From Sphingobacterium spiritivorum (GTDB lineage: Bacteria; Bacteroidota; Bacteroidia; Sphingobacteriales; Sphingobacteriaceae): a DNA stretch of 64,000 nucleotides. Below, piece after piece: positions 7,986 through 15,374 of the stretch (within the stretch, counting starts at the first letter, position 1; each line of letters opens with the position of its first letter). The notes under the pieces were generated by a model that made no database searches, was not told where the DNA came from, and was given only the letters and a program-made list of their open reading frames with translations. Position numbers and translations under genes: made by a program. Location: assembly GCF_016724845.1 (NCBI RefSeq), contig NZ_CP068082.1:3720001-3784000 (forward strand), in the 5' to 3' direction.

Positions 7986-9077
7986 ATGAGTAAAAGAGGA
8001 AGAGTACTAGTAGCAATGAGTGGTGGAGTGGATAGTTCGGTCGCAGCCGTAATGCTCCACGAACAAGGATATGAAGTGATAGGGATCACGATGAAGACCT
8101 GGGATTATGCATCCTCAGGCGGTTCATCCAAGGAGACAGGTTGCTGCAGTCTGGATAGCATCAATGATGCACGTGCACTGGCTGTAAACTATGGATTTCC
8201 GCATTTTATATTAGATATCCGGGATGAATTCGGAGATTACGTAATCGATAATTTTGTAGATGAATATATTGCAGGTCGTACGCCAAACCCTTGTGTATTG
8301 TGCAATACACACATCAAGTGGGAAGCACTGATCAAACGTGCAAATAAACTGGACTGTGAATTTATCGCTACAGGACATTATGCTAATATCCGTTTGCATG
8401 AAAACGGACGTCATGTTATATCTAAAGGAAGAGACGAGAATAAGGACCAGTCCTATGTATTGTGGGGAGTGACGCAGGAGAATCTCGCACGTACCCAGTT
8501 TCCATTGGGAAGTTTTACAAAAAAAGAAATCCGTCAGATGGCTGCTGATATGGGACAAATGGAGCTGGCGAATAAGTCGGAGAGCTATGAGATCTGTTTT
8601 GTGCCGGATAATGACTACAGAGCGTTTCTAAGACATAAAATGCCCGATCTGGATGAAAAGGTAGGTCCGGGGAATTTTATCCTTTCTGACGGTACCGTAG
8701 TAGGGCAGCATATCGGTTATCCGTATTTTACAATCGGACAACGTAAAGGTTTGGGGATCGCATTAGGAAAACCTATGTTCGTGATCGAGATTCTGCCTGA
8801 AAGTAATTCTGTAATGCTGGGAGAAGAACATGAACTGGAAAGAGCACAAGCCTATGTACGTAATATCAATCTGGTGAAGTATGCCAGTCTTTCAGAGCCG
8901 ATGGAAGCTGTGACAAAAATACGTTACAAGGATTCCGGTGCATTGTCTACTATTACGCAACAAGGCGATATTATGAAAGTAGATTTTGAACATTATGTAA
9001 AGGGAATAGCCCCCGGACAATCAGCCGTATTCTACGAAGGAAACGACCTGATCGGGGGTGGATTTTTAATGAAATAA
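7986..9077 (+). CDS. mnmA: tRNA-specific 2-thiouridylase MnmA
   Basis: MnmA adenylates and thiolates U34 of tRNA Lys, Glu and Gln, using sulfur relayed from IscS-type donors. The 363-residue protein has the PP-loop SGGVDSS at residues 12-18, the catalytic cysteine C106 in PCVLCNTHIKWE and the second cysteine C204 in YEICFVPD. The C-terminal beta-barrel includes GPGNFILSDG and IGQRKGLGIA. All residues needed for activity are present and the length is normal. It stands alone on the plus strand, downstream of the divergent tRNA cluster, and is followed by the structured non-coding segment at 9093. Confidence 0.96.
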   Translation: MSKRGRVLVAMSGGVDSSVAAVMLHEQGYEVIGITMKTWDYASSGGSSKETGCCSLDSINDARALAVNYGFPHFILDIRDEFGDYVIDNFVDEYIAGRTPNPCVLCNTHIKWEALIKRANKLDCEFIATGHYANIRLHENGRHVISKGRDENKDQSYVLWGVTQENLARTQFPLGSFTKKEIRQMAADMGQMELANKSESYEICFVPDNDYRAFLRHKMPDLDEKVGPGNFILSDGTVVGQHIGYPYFTIGQRKGLGIALGKPMFVIEILPESNSVMLGEEHELERAQAYVRNINLVKYASLSEPMEAVTKIRYKDSGALSTITQQGDIMKVDFEHYVKGIAPGQSAVFYEGNDLIGGGFLMK

Positions 9078-9092
9078 CAGTTTACAGGAAAA

Positions 9093-9332
9093 GAGGTTGT
9101 CTGCACCTGATACAGCATCCTGTTCCGGCGAAACCGGAATGTTGCTGAACAGAAGTTTGGCGACCTCGTTTCTTATCTTCAGTTGCCGCCTTAGCAACTG
9201 CCCAAACAACAGAACAATACAGTCCACCGGTGCAGAAGTTTGCCGCTGCTGACAGGGACGGTTATCTGTTTCAAAGTAAAACCTTACTTCTGCTTATATT
9301 CTACTCATATAGTAGTCAGCGATCCTGTCAGC
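9093..9332 (+). ncRNA. Candidate structured RNA downstream of mnmA
   Basis: No gene longer than a few codons is supported here, but complementary arms are dense. TCTGCACC (9100-9107) pairs with GGTGCAGA (9229-9236). Inside it are TTCCGG/CCGGAA (9123-9139, within CAGCA/TGCTG), GTTTGG/CCAAAC (9155-9160 with 9202-9207) and CAGTTGC/GCAACTG (9180-9200). GAGGTTG (9093-9099) can pair with CGACCTC (9161-9167), which would make a pseudoknot across the outer stem. A second domain is closed by GCTGACAGG/CCTGTCAGC (9248-9256 with 9324-9332) and holds two more hairpins (9274-9289 and 9301-9315). It matches no RNA family I recognise (not tmRNA, RNase P or SRP RNA). It could be an independent RNA, the 3' end of the mnmA transcript, or the leader of the small ORF at 9382. 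Strand is inferred from its neighbours. Confidence 0.35.
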
Positions 9333-9381
9333 TGTATCTGCGTATTATGGAATTCTTATTCTTACTGCATCTATAGTACAG

Positions 9382-9468
9382 ATGATGAGGAAGTCGAAGG
9401 AAATCAAGTTATTCGGGTTAATTGTGGTGATGTTGTTCTTCATCATCTATTATTCCTTCTTTAATTAA
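9382..9468 (+). CDS. Possible 28-residue membrane mini-protein
   Basis: An ATG-initiated ORF of 28 codons encodes a basic N-terminus (MMRKSKEIK) followed by one strongly hydrophobic stretch (LFGLIVVMLFFIIYYSFF), the layout of a single-span membrane peptide. The stop is immediately followed by a strong hairpin terminator (9469-9499), which fits the end of a real transcript. No clear Shine-Dalgarno sequence is seen, but these are often absent in this phylum. Upstream lies the structured segment at 9093-9332. Nothing in the sequence gives a function. A conserved membrane peptide or a type I toxin-like peptide are possibilities, and a chance ORF cannot be excluded. Confidence 0.4.
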   Translation: MMRKSKEIKLFGLIVVMLFFIIYYSFFN

Positions 9469-9499
9469 AAAAGGTCATGGTGCAATACCATGACCTTTT
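9469..9499. terminator. Bidirectional terminator between the 9382 ORF and gapA
   Basis: A 13-bp perfect inverted repeat (9469-9481 with 9487-9499, 5-base loop) has A/T runs on both flanks. It can end plus-strand transcription from the 9382 side and minus-strand transcription from gapA. Confidence 0.8.
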
Positions 9500-9529
9500 C
9501 TGTTATATAAGGTGTAGACCTATCGAAGA

Positions 9530-10528
9530 CTACGATAATTTACCTACTTCTTGTACAAGATCTACGATTTTGTTAGAGTAACCCCACTCGTTATCGTACC
9601 ATGCTACAACTTTTACAAAGTTGTCGTTAAGAGAGATACCTGCTTTTGCATCGAAGATAGAAGTACGTGCGTCACCTAAGAAGTCAGTAGAAACTACTTC
9701 ATCTTCCGTATAACCTAGAATACCTTTCAATTCACCTTCTGAAGCATCTTTCATTGCTTTTTTGATCTCTTCATAAGAAGCACCTTTTTCCAGGCGTACT
9801 GTTAAGTCTACTACAGATACATCAGCAGTAGGAACACGAAGAGACATACCTGTCAATTTACCTTTCAGAGAAGGCAATACAAGACCTACAGCTTTAGCAG
9901 CACCAGTTGAAGAAGGGATAATGTTCTGGTATGCACCGCGTCCGCCTCTCCAGTCTTTTGCTGAAGGACCGTCTACCGTTTTTTGAGTTGCTGTAACCGC
10001 GTGAACAGTAGTCATCAGACCTTCCAGAATTCCAAAATTGTCATGCAATACTTTTGCCACAGGAGCTAAACAGTTAGTTGTACATGATGCATTAGAAACG
10101 ATATGTTGATCAGCTTTCAGTTCTTTGTGGTTTACACCCATTACGAAAGTAGGAGTGTCGTCTTTTGCCGGAGCAGACATAACCACTTTTTTAGCACCTG
10201 CATCGATGTGTTTCTGTGCCGATTCCTGAGTAAGGAAAAGACCTGTAGATTCGATGATCACTTCAGCGCCTACTTCATTCCATTTCAGGTTAGCCGGATC
10301 TTTTTCTGCAGTGACACGGATCGTTTTTCCGTTTACAACAAGATTACCGTCTTTTACTTCAACAGTTCCGTCAAATTTACCATGAGTTGAATCGTATTTC
10401 AACATATATGCCATATAGTCTGGCTCTACGAGGTCATTGATACCTACTACTTCTACATCTTGGCGATTGATCGCAGCTCTGAATGCTAAGCGGCCAATAC
10501 GACCAAATCCGTTGATTCCAATTTTCAT
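9530..10528 (-). CDS. gapA: Glyceraldehyde-3-phosphate dehydrogenase, type I
   Basis: The enzyme converts glyceraldehyde 3-phosphate, NAD+ and phosphate to 1,3-bisphosphoglycerate in glycolysis. The 332-residue protein has the NAD-binding start KIGINGFGRIGR, the catalytic cysteine C149 in SNASCTTNCLAP, the phosphate-binding SSTGAAKAVG and the C-terminal WYDNEWGYSNK. All family motifs are intact. It is the last gene of a minus-strand pfkA - sugar kinase - gapA operon, starting 4 bases after the kinase stop, and ends at the bidirectional terminator. Confidence 0.97.
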   Translation of the reverse strand: MKIGINGFGRIGRLAFRAAINRQDVEVVGINDLVEPDYMAYMLKYDSTHGKFDGTVEVKDGNLVVNGKTIRVTAEKDPANLKWNEVGAEVIIESTGLFLTQESAQKHIDAGAKKVVMSAPAKDDTPTFVMGVNHKELKADQHIVSNASCTTNCLAPVAKVLHDNFGILEGLMTTVHAVTATQKTVDGPSAKDWRGGRGAYQNIIPSSTGAAKAVGLVLPSLKGKLTGMSLRVPTADVSVVDLTVRLEKGASYEEIKKAMKDASEGELKGILGYTEDEVVSTDFLGDARTSIFDAKAGISLNDNFVKVVAWYDNEWGYSNKIVDLVQEVGKLS

Positions 10529-10532
10529 CTTT

Positions 10533-11390
10533 TTAATTTTTATTGAGATTTAAATAATATTTTACTAAGTTGTGAATGGGTTCCTTAATGATAGTTCCGA
10601 TTTCCAGACCAAATTCATTTTCACCGATATCTCTCAGCCAATCTGCATAATGCGTCGCTACAGATCCTGTAAAGTTGATCTTGTGATCCGGATAACGCTC
10701 GCTCAGCGGTACGAGATACGTATCGCAATACAAGAACAGACCTTCTTTTATAATAGTAGACAAATAAGGTTCATCTTTGTTCTCCTGTACAAAATCAGCA
10801 AACGAGGTCAGGAAGATATTGGGGTTGGGATGGTTATAGACTTTTTCGAGGATGATCTTACGATCCAGATTGTATCGGGACAACAACTTTTCGCGTATAT
10901 CTACCGGCATGGTGCCGCTTAGAAAATCTTTTAAAAGCTGTCTGCCTATCCAGTTTGTAGAGCCTTCATCTGCCAGAATATAGCCCATTCCGAAATTGTT
11001 CTTAAGTATTTTTCTGCCGTTATAATATGCTGCATTAGATCCGGATCCCAGTATACCGATGATGCCTTTTTCATCTCCGAAAGTAGAGATAGCAGAGGCC
11101 AGTACATCATGATTGACTTTTACCTTTGCATTTTTGAAAAAAGATTCAAATACTTTTTTGATTTTGGTTTGTCTTTCCAGAGACGATGCGCCAGCACCGA
11201 AAAAATAGATACGTTTTATTTTTTCAGCATAATTAATCAGGTTCGTATTCTTATTCAGTAACTGCGTTATAAATCTTTCATCCTGAATGTAAGAATTGAT
11301 TCCTGTGGTTCTGAAACCACTGACAACACGGCTCTTATCGGCCAATCGCCAATCCGCATACCTTGATCCACTAAAAACGACTGCAATCAT
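10533..11390 (-). CDS. BadF/BadG/BcrA/BcrD-type kinase (N-acetylglucosamine kinase-like)
   Basis: A 285-residue cytoplasmic ATPase of the ASKHA fold. Recognisable parts are the second phosphate loop GILGSGSNAAYYNG (about residues 114-127), the MGYILADEGSTNWIGRQLL stretch typical of BadF-type GlcNAc kinases, and INFTGSVATHYADWL near the C-terminus. The first phosphate loop (VFSGSRYADWRLAD) is degenerate compared with classical hexokinase-type enzymes. It lies between pfkA (20 bases upstream) and gapA (4 bases downstream), which suggests that it feeds a phosphorylated sugar into glycolysis. The true substrate is unproven. Confidence 0.78.
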   Translation of the reverse strand: MIAVVFSGSRYADWRLADKSRVVSGFRTTGINSYIQDERFITQLLNKNTNLINYAEKIKRIYFFGAGASSLERQTKIKKVFESFFKNAKVKVNHDVLASAISTFGDEKGIIGILGSGSNAAYYNGRKILKNNFGMGYILADEGSTNWIGRQLLKDFLSGTMPVDIREKLLSRYNLDRKIILEKVYNHPNPNIFLTSFADFVQENKDEPYLSTIIKEGLFLYCDTYLVPLSERYPDHKINFTGSVATHYADWLRDIGENEFGLEIGTIIKEPIHNLVKYYLNLNKN

Positions 11391-11410
11391 ATTGCTTATA
11401 GATAATATGT

Positions 11411-12394
11411 CTAGATCGCCATGATCTGGGAAATCTCTAACATATCGTTACTTAATTTAAATTCCTTGTTATTGAGGGCTTCTTCCAGAGGAGTCAGGAT
11501 GATCTCATTTCCTCGAAGACCTACCGTCATTCTGGTTTTTCCCTGAAGGAGGTGCTTTACAGCTGCATATCCCATTCTACTCGCCAGTACGCGGTCAAAA
11601 CTACTTGGAGACCCCCCTCTTTGTAAATGCCCTAATATACTAACTTTTGTGTCATAATAATCAAATTTTTCTTTGACCCGCTTGGCGACATTGTACGCAC
11701 CACCGTTTTTATCTCCTTCTGCTACGATAACGATAGTAGATGTTTTTTGTTTAAAAGCAGCACGCTCCAACAGATCAATCAGCTCGTCTATAGCTGTTTC
11801 CTTCTCAGGAAGCATAATGGCTTCTGCTCCTCCGGCAATACCGGCATTAAGCGCAATACAGCCCGAATCACGTCCCATCACTTCGATGAAAAAGAGACGA
11901 CCGTGTGAAGCTGCTGTGTCACGAATTTTATCAATGGCATCAATAACTGTATTGGTAGCGGTGTCGTATCCTAATGTATAGTCTGATCCATACAGATCAT
12001 TGTCAATCGTGCCTGGTATACACATTACCGGGATGTCGTATTCTCTGGAGAAAAAATCTGCTCCTGTGAACGTACCGTCGCCACCGATAGCGACTAAACC
12101 GTCTATGCCCTGTGCTTTCAGGTTTTCATAAGCTTTGGCTCTTCCTTCCGGAGTTCTGAACTCCATACATCTTGCGGTTTTGAGAATAGTTCCCCCTTTT
12201 TGGATAATATTGCTCACCGAGCGACTGTTCATTTCGACAAATGTACCATCCAGCATACCCTGGTACCCGTGATATATGCCCGTCACTTTCTTGCCTTCGT
12301 AGACCGCTGTACGGACGACTGCCCGAATGCAGGCATTCATTCCCGGTGCGTCTCCTCCGGATGTAAAAACTCCTATATTTGATATTGTATTCAC
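11411..12394 (-). CDS. pfkA: ATP-dependent 6-phosphofructokinase
   Basis: PfkA phosphorylates fructose 6-phosphate to the 1,6-bisphosphate, the committed step of glycolysis. The 327-residue protein has the ATP-binding TSGGDAPGMNACIRA (residues 11-25), the GDGTFTGA loop, the catalytic PGTIDNDLYGSDYTLG and the effector/substrate segment LGHLQRGGSPS. The glycine of the GDGT loop fits ATP rather than pyrophosphate as donor. It is the first gene of the minus-strand pfkA - kinase - gapA operon and is divergent from the NUDIX-type regulator gene at 12570. An inverted repeat lies in the shared intergenic region. Confidence 0.95.
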   Translation of the reverse strand: MNTISNIGVFTSGGDAPGMNACIRAVVRTAVYEGKKVTGIYHGYQGMLDGTFVEMNSRSVSNIIQKGGTILKTARCMEFRTPEGRAKAYENLKAQGIDGLVAIGGDGTFTGADFFSREYDIPVMCIPGTIDNDLYGSDYTLGYDTATNTVIDAIDKIRDTAASHGRLFFIEVMGRDSGCIALNAGIAGGAEAIMLPEKETAIDELIDLLERAAFKQKTSTIVIVAEGDKNGGAYNVAKRVKEKFDYYDTKVSILGHLQRGGSPSSFDRVLASRMGYAAVKHLLQGKTRMTVGLRGNEIILTPLEEALNNKEFKLSNDMLEISQIMAI

Positions 12395-12420
12395 GTGTTT
12401 ATTTCTTTAATCAGGTTTCA

Positions 12421-12428
12421 CGAATATA
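12421..12428 (-). promoter_or_regulatory. Probable -7 element of the pfkA operon
   Basis: The minus strand reads TATATTCG, a 7 of 8 match to TAnnTTTG, 27 bases upstream of the pfkA start. A weak TTTA lies 20 bases further upstream in the -33 position. Confidence 0.35.
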
Positions 12429-12429
12429 C

Positions 12430-12446
12430 AGTGTATTTTTTACACT
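12430..12446. promoter_or_regulatory. Inverted repeat in the pfkA/regulator intergenic region
   Basis: AGTGTA (12430-12435), five T, then TACACT (12441-12446) form a perfect inverted repeat. It sits between the presumed -7 and -33 elements of pfkA, where a bound protein would block transcription. The neighbouring NUDIX-type regulator is the obvious candidate binder; this is inference. Confidence 0.45.
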
Positions 12447-12569
12447 ATTAAATTTTTTGATTATTTTTTTTGTTACTTTGCTATATTTAACGGATACTTG
12501 TGTAGAAGGCATGTGTAAATTCGTACAGGTCTATCGTTTAGAAGTCTTAAACTAATAAATTATTGAGCA

Positions 12570-13235
12570 TTGTTTACAAATTTTACCATTGACTGCGTCA
12601 TATTTGGCTTCCATGACGGTTATTTAAAAGTTTTACTGACAGAAAGAAATGAATATCCTTTCAAGGATTGGTGGGCTCTTCCTGGTTTTTTCGTAAACAA
12701 CGACGAGGAGATGGAAGATGCCGTCAAACGGATTCTGTACGAAAATACAGGACTGAAAGATATTTATATGGAACAGCTGGCTGCGTTAGCCGGATTGAAG
12801 CGACACCCGCAGGGACGAATTCTGACCGTAGCCTATTTTGCTCTTATGCAACTGGATCATGCAAAGATCAAAGTAAAACCTGTGACATCGTATATGCGAC
12901 AGGCCAATTGGTTTTCTGTGCATGAACTTCCGGATCTGGCTTTTGACCATAAACAAATTATAGAGCTTAGTCTCGAAAAATTGAAACGTAAAATCGGATA
13001 TAGTCCGGTGGCATTTGAATTATTACCTGAAAAATTTACCCTTACACAATTACAACTGGTCTATGAAGCTATTCTCGGCAAAAAGCTGGATAAACGTAAT
13101 TTTAGAAAAAAAATGCTCAATTACGGCTTCCTGAAAGAACTCGCTGAATTTCAGAAAGGTGTCTCGTATCGGGCGGCCCGATTATATAAACTGGATAAAC
13201 GCAAATTCCACAAAGCATTTTCGCATGAAGATTAA
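12570..13235 (+). CDS. NUDIX-domain transcriptional regulator (NrtR/AraR type)
   Basis: Residues 1-140 are a NUDIX fold (DCVIFGFHDGYLKVLLTER, then LPGFFVNNDEEMEDAVKRI). Residues about 150-215 form the winged-helix domain typical of NrtR-type regulators (FTLTQLQLVYEAILGKKLDKRNFRKKM). The NUDIX box is degenerate: where active enzymes have REUXEE this reads RILYEN, so it should bind a sugar or nucleotide ligand without cleaving it. The start is a TTG at 12570, because an in-frame stop lies two codons upstream and the fold begins at once. In Bacteroidota such proteins are known to control sugar-utilisation operons (for example AraR). Divergence from pfkA suggests control of glycolysis. Confidence 0.85.
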   Translation: MFTNFTIDCVIFGFHDGYLKVLLTERNEYPFKDWWALPGFFVNNDEEMEDAVKRILYENTGLKDIYMEQLAALAGLKRHPQGRILTVAYFALMQLDHAKIKVKPVTSYMRQANWFSVHELPDLAFDHKQIIELSLEKLKRKIGYSPVAFELLPEKFTLTQLQLVYEAILGKKLDKRNFRKKMLNYGFLKELAEFQKGVSYRAARLYKLDKRKFHKAFSHED

Positions 13236-13310
13236 TTATTTCTTTCACAAGGGATAATTGTCATCTTAAAGTCTTTTTTCGCTACTTTTTTCAAGATTAT
13301 ATCTCTGGAA

Positions 13311-13341
13311 TTTGATTTCTATTGCTCTTTTTTTACTTTTG
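13311..13341 (+). promoter_or_regulatory. Promoter of the TetR/RND efflux operon
   Basis: TTTG (13311-13314), a 19-base spacer, then TACTTTTG (13334-13341): an exact Bacteroidota promoter, 32 bases before the TetR ATG. Confidence 0.75.
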
Positions 13342-13365
13342 ACCCTGATTTGTAAAAAGTCAAAA
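13337..13365. promoter_or_regulatory. Inverted repeat overlapping the TetR promoter
   Basis: TTTTGAC (13337-13343) and GTCAAAA (13359-13365) are inverted copies 15 bases apart, covering the -7 element and the start of transcription. The position suits an operator through which the TetR protein represses its own operon; binding is inferred. Confidence 0.4.
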
Positions 13366-13373
13366 ATAAAAAA

Positions 13374-13991
13374 ATGGATAATACACAAAAGAAGAAAAAC
13401 CAGATTGTTAAAGCCGCTCTCAAACGCTTTGCTCACTTCGGTATTCCGAAAACCACCATGAGTGAGATAGCAGATGATGTGCATTTGACAAAAGCTAATC
13501 TTTATTACTATTTTCCTGATAAAATTTCCCTGATCAAAGATTCTATTCTGGCTATTCTGGCTATAGTGGCTGAAATGGATGTGGTGGAACGGGATGCCAT
13601 GAATACCGAAAAAGGAGGAGTACTGGTACTGTTGAACAGATTACTGGATATACGGGCCTTCTTCGTAAAGAAATATTACATGTTCTACATATTTGAAAAT
13701 GTAGACTGGATCAAAGATCCGAGTATTTCATTAGAGATAGATTCTCTTATTCAGCAGGATGAAGATCAATATTGTCAAATCTTCGAAAAGGCCAGGGAGC
13801 AGGGCGAATTAGCTGATCTGGATCCACGTTATCTGGCCAAAAATTACAGCGATACTATGCGAGGACTCGGATTGATGGGAAATGTGACCAATATTATACA
13901 GGGATATCCGAGTATTGATAATCTGGATGATATCCTGGAAAGACAGAAAGAGGTCACTGAGATTATGTTCTACGGCATGCGCAAAAAATAG
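13374..13991 (+). CDS. TetR/AcrR family repressor of the RND operon
   Basis: The 205-residue protein starts with a TetR-type helix-turn-helix: RFAHFGIPKTTMSEIADDV followed by HLTKANLYYYFPDKISLI (about residues 18-53). The remaining helices form a ligand-binding domain unlike any specific subfamily I can name. It is the first gene of a plus-strand set with a TolC-like outer-membrane factor, a membrane fusion protein and an RND pump, and probably represses this efflux set until a substrate binds. The TolC-like gene starts within about 35 bases of the stop. Confidence 0.9.
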   Translation: MDNTQKKKNQIVKAALKRFAHFGIPKTTMSEIADDVHLTKANLYYYFPDKISLIKDSILAILAIVAEMDVVERDAMNTEKGGVLVLLNRLLDIRAFFVKKYYMFYIFENVDWIKDPSISLEIDSLIQQDEDQYCQIFEKAREQGELADLDPRYLAKNYSDTMRGLGLMGNVTNIIQGYPSIDNLDDILERQKEVTEIMFYGMRKK

Positions 13992-14026
13992 AGAAGACAA
14001 TCACAATGTACATACTAAATATAAAT

Positions 14027-15364
14027 ATGAATAGAATAAGCAAATTGTTAATGGTCCTGCTGAGCATTGGAATCTTAGGTTCTGCACATGCTCAGGAAGA
14101 ACTGACACTCAAAGAGGCCATACAGTATGCGCTTCAGAATAAAGCTGATGCTAAAAAATCAAAACTGGATGTAATCAATGCAGAAAATAAGATCAGCGAA
14201 GTGCGCTCCAATGCTTTACCTCAAATTAACCTGAGTGCAGGTTTGACCTACAATCCGATTATACAGAAAATTGCTCTTCCGGATTTTACAGGACAGACAG
14301 GCGGAACGACATTAGTCGAGATGGGACAGAAATGGCAGGCGACTCCAACTGTTTCACTGACTCAGCAGATCTTTAATCAATCGGTATTTACGGGTCTGAA
14401 AGCAGCAAATACTACAAGAGCTTTCTATCAGGTTAATCATGAAATGACGGAAGAGCAGTTGATCGAACGTGTAGCAAACAGTTACTACGATGTATATCAG
14501 GCAAAAATGCAACTGGAAACCATAGAGAGCAATCTCAAAAGTACCCGGAAAACACGTGATGTCATCTTTGGTTCATATTCAAACGGACTGGCTAAAAAAA
14601 TAGATCTGGATCGTACAGATGTAGCTGTCAACAATCTGGAATCATCCAAATTGCAAAAGATGAATGAAATCCAGCTGAAAGAGAATGCACTGAAATTTGT
14701 AATTGGTATGGATGTCAATAAAGATATTCAGATGCCGAAAAGTACATTTAATATAGATCTTAAAATCGCTAATCTGGATACAGCTCAACTGGACAACAGA
14801 ACGGAGATAAAATTGCTGGCTACACAAAGAGAACTGAATGTATTCAATAAAAAATCAATTGAAGCTCAGTATTATCCAACTTTATCTCTACAGGCAAGCT
14901 ATGGATATGCCGGTTTCGGACAGAAATTTCCATTGGTTAACAACAATGGGGTATGGGCGAATTTTGCTTCCATCGGTGTGAATCTTTCCTTCCCGATATT
15001 CAACGGATTCTCGACACGCTCTAAAGTAAGACAGGCACAGATCGATATCGATAAGCTGGATGTGGATATTTCGGATAAAAAACTAAGTCTCATGACCGAC
15101 GCGAATAATGCACAGAAGCAATTGAAAAACAGCCTTCTGAATATCAATATGCAACAGGCAAATATGGAACTTGCGAAAGAAGTGCTGTCTAATGTTGAGA
15201 ATAACTATAAAAATGGTTTGGCTACATTAACAGATCTTTTAGATGCAGAAAAAGCATATGCTGAAGCTCAAAACAATCATTCTACAGCTTTGTTGAATTA
15301 CAAAGTTGCTGAAATACAAATTATTAAATCAAACGGGAATTTAAAATCACTTATCAACGAATAA
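14027..15364 (+). CDS. TolC-family outer-membrane efflux protein
   Basis: A TolC-type channel protein that would link an inner-membrane RND pump to the outside. The ATG at 14027 is preferred because it gives a clean signal peptide (MNRISKLLMVLLSIGILGSAHAQ); an in-frame ATG at 14006 would add seven residues. The mature part has the two-fold repeat of coiled-coil segments seen in the family (ELTLKEAIQYALQNKADAKKSK near the start, NNYKNGLATLTDLLDAEKAY near the end). It follows TetR and precedes the fusion protein gene by 10 bases. The transported substrate is unknown. Confidence 0.9.
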   Translation: MNRISKLLMVLLSIGILGSAHAQEELTLKEAIQYALQNKADAKKSKLDVINAENKISEVRSNALPQINLSAGLTYNPIIQKIALPDFTGQTGGTTLVEMGQKWQATPTVSLTQQIFNQSVFTGLKAANTTRAFYQVNHEMTEEQLIERVANSYYDVYQAKMQLETIESNLKSTRKTRDVIFGSYSNGLAKKIDLDRTDVAVNNLESSKLQKMNEIQLKENALKFVIGMDVNKDIQMPKSTFNIDLKIANLDTAQLDNRTEIKLLATQRELNVFNKKSIEAQYYPTLSLQASYGYAGFGQKFPLVNNNGVWANFASIGVNLSFPIFNGFSTRSKVRQAQIDIDKLDVDISDKKLSLMTDANNAQKQLKNSLLNINMQQANMELAKEVLSNVENNYKNGLATLTDLLDAEKAYAEAQNNHSTALLNYKVAEIQIIKSNGNLKSLINE

Positions 15365-15374
15365 TTAACCACAG

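Noticed and set aside
9240..9464. 74-codon open frame on the plus strand after mnmA
   Set aside because: It overlaps the structured segment and the better-supported 28-codon ORF in another frame; its residues are Cys- and Ser-rich without a recognisable pattern.
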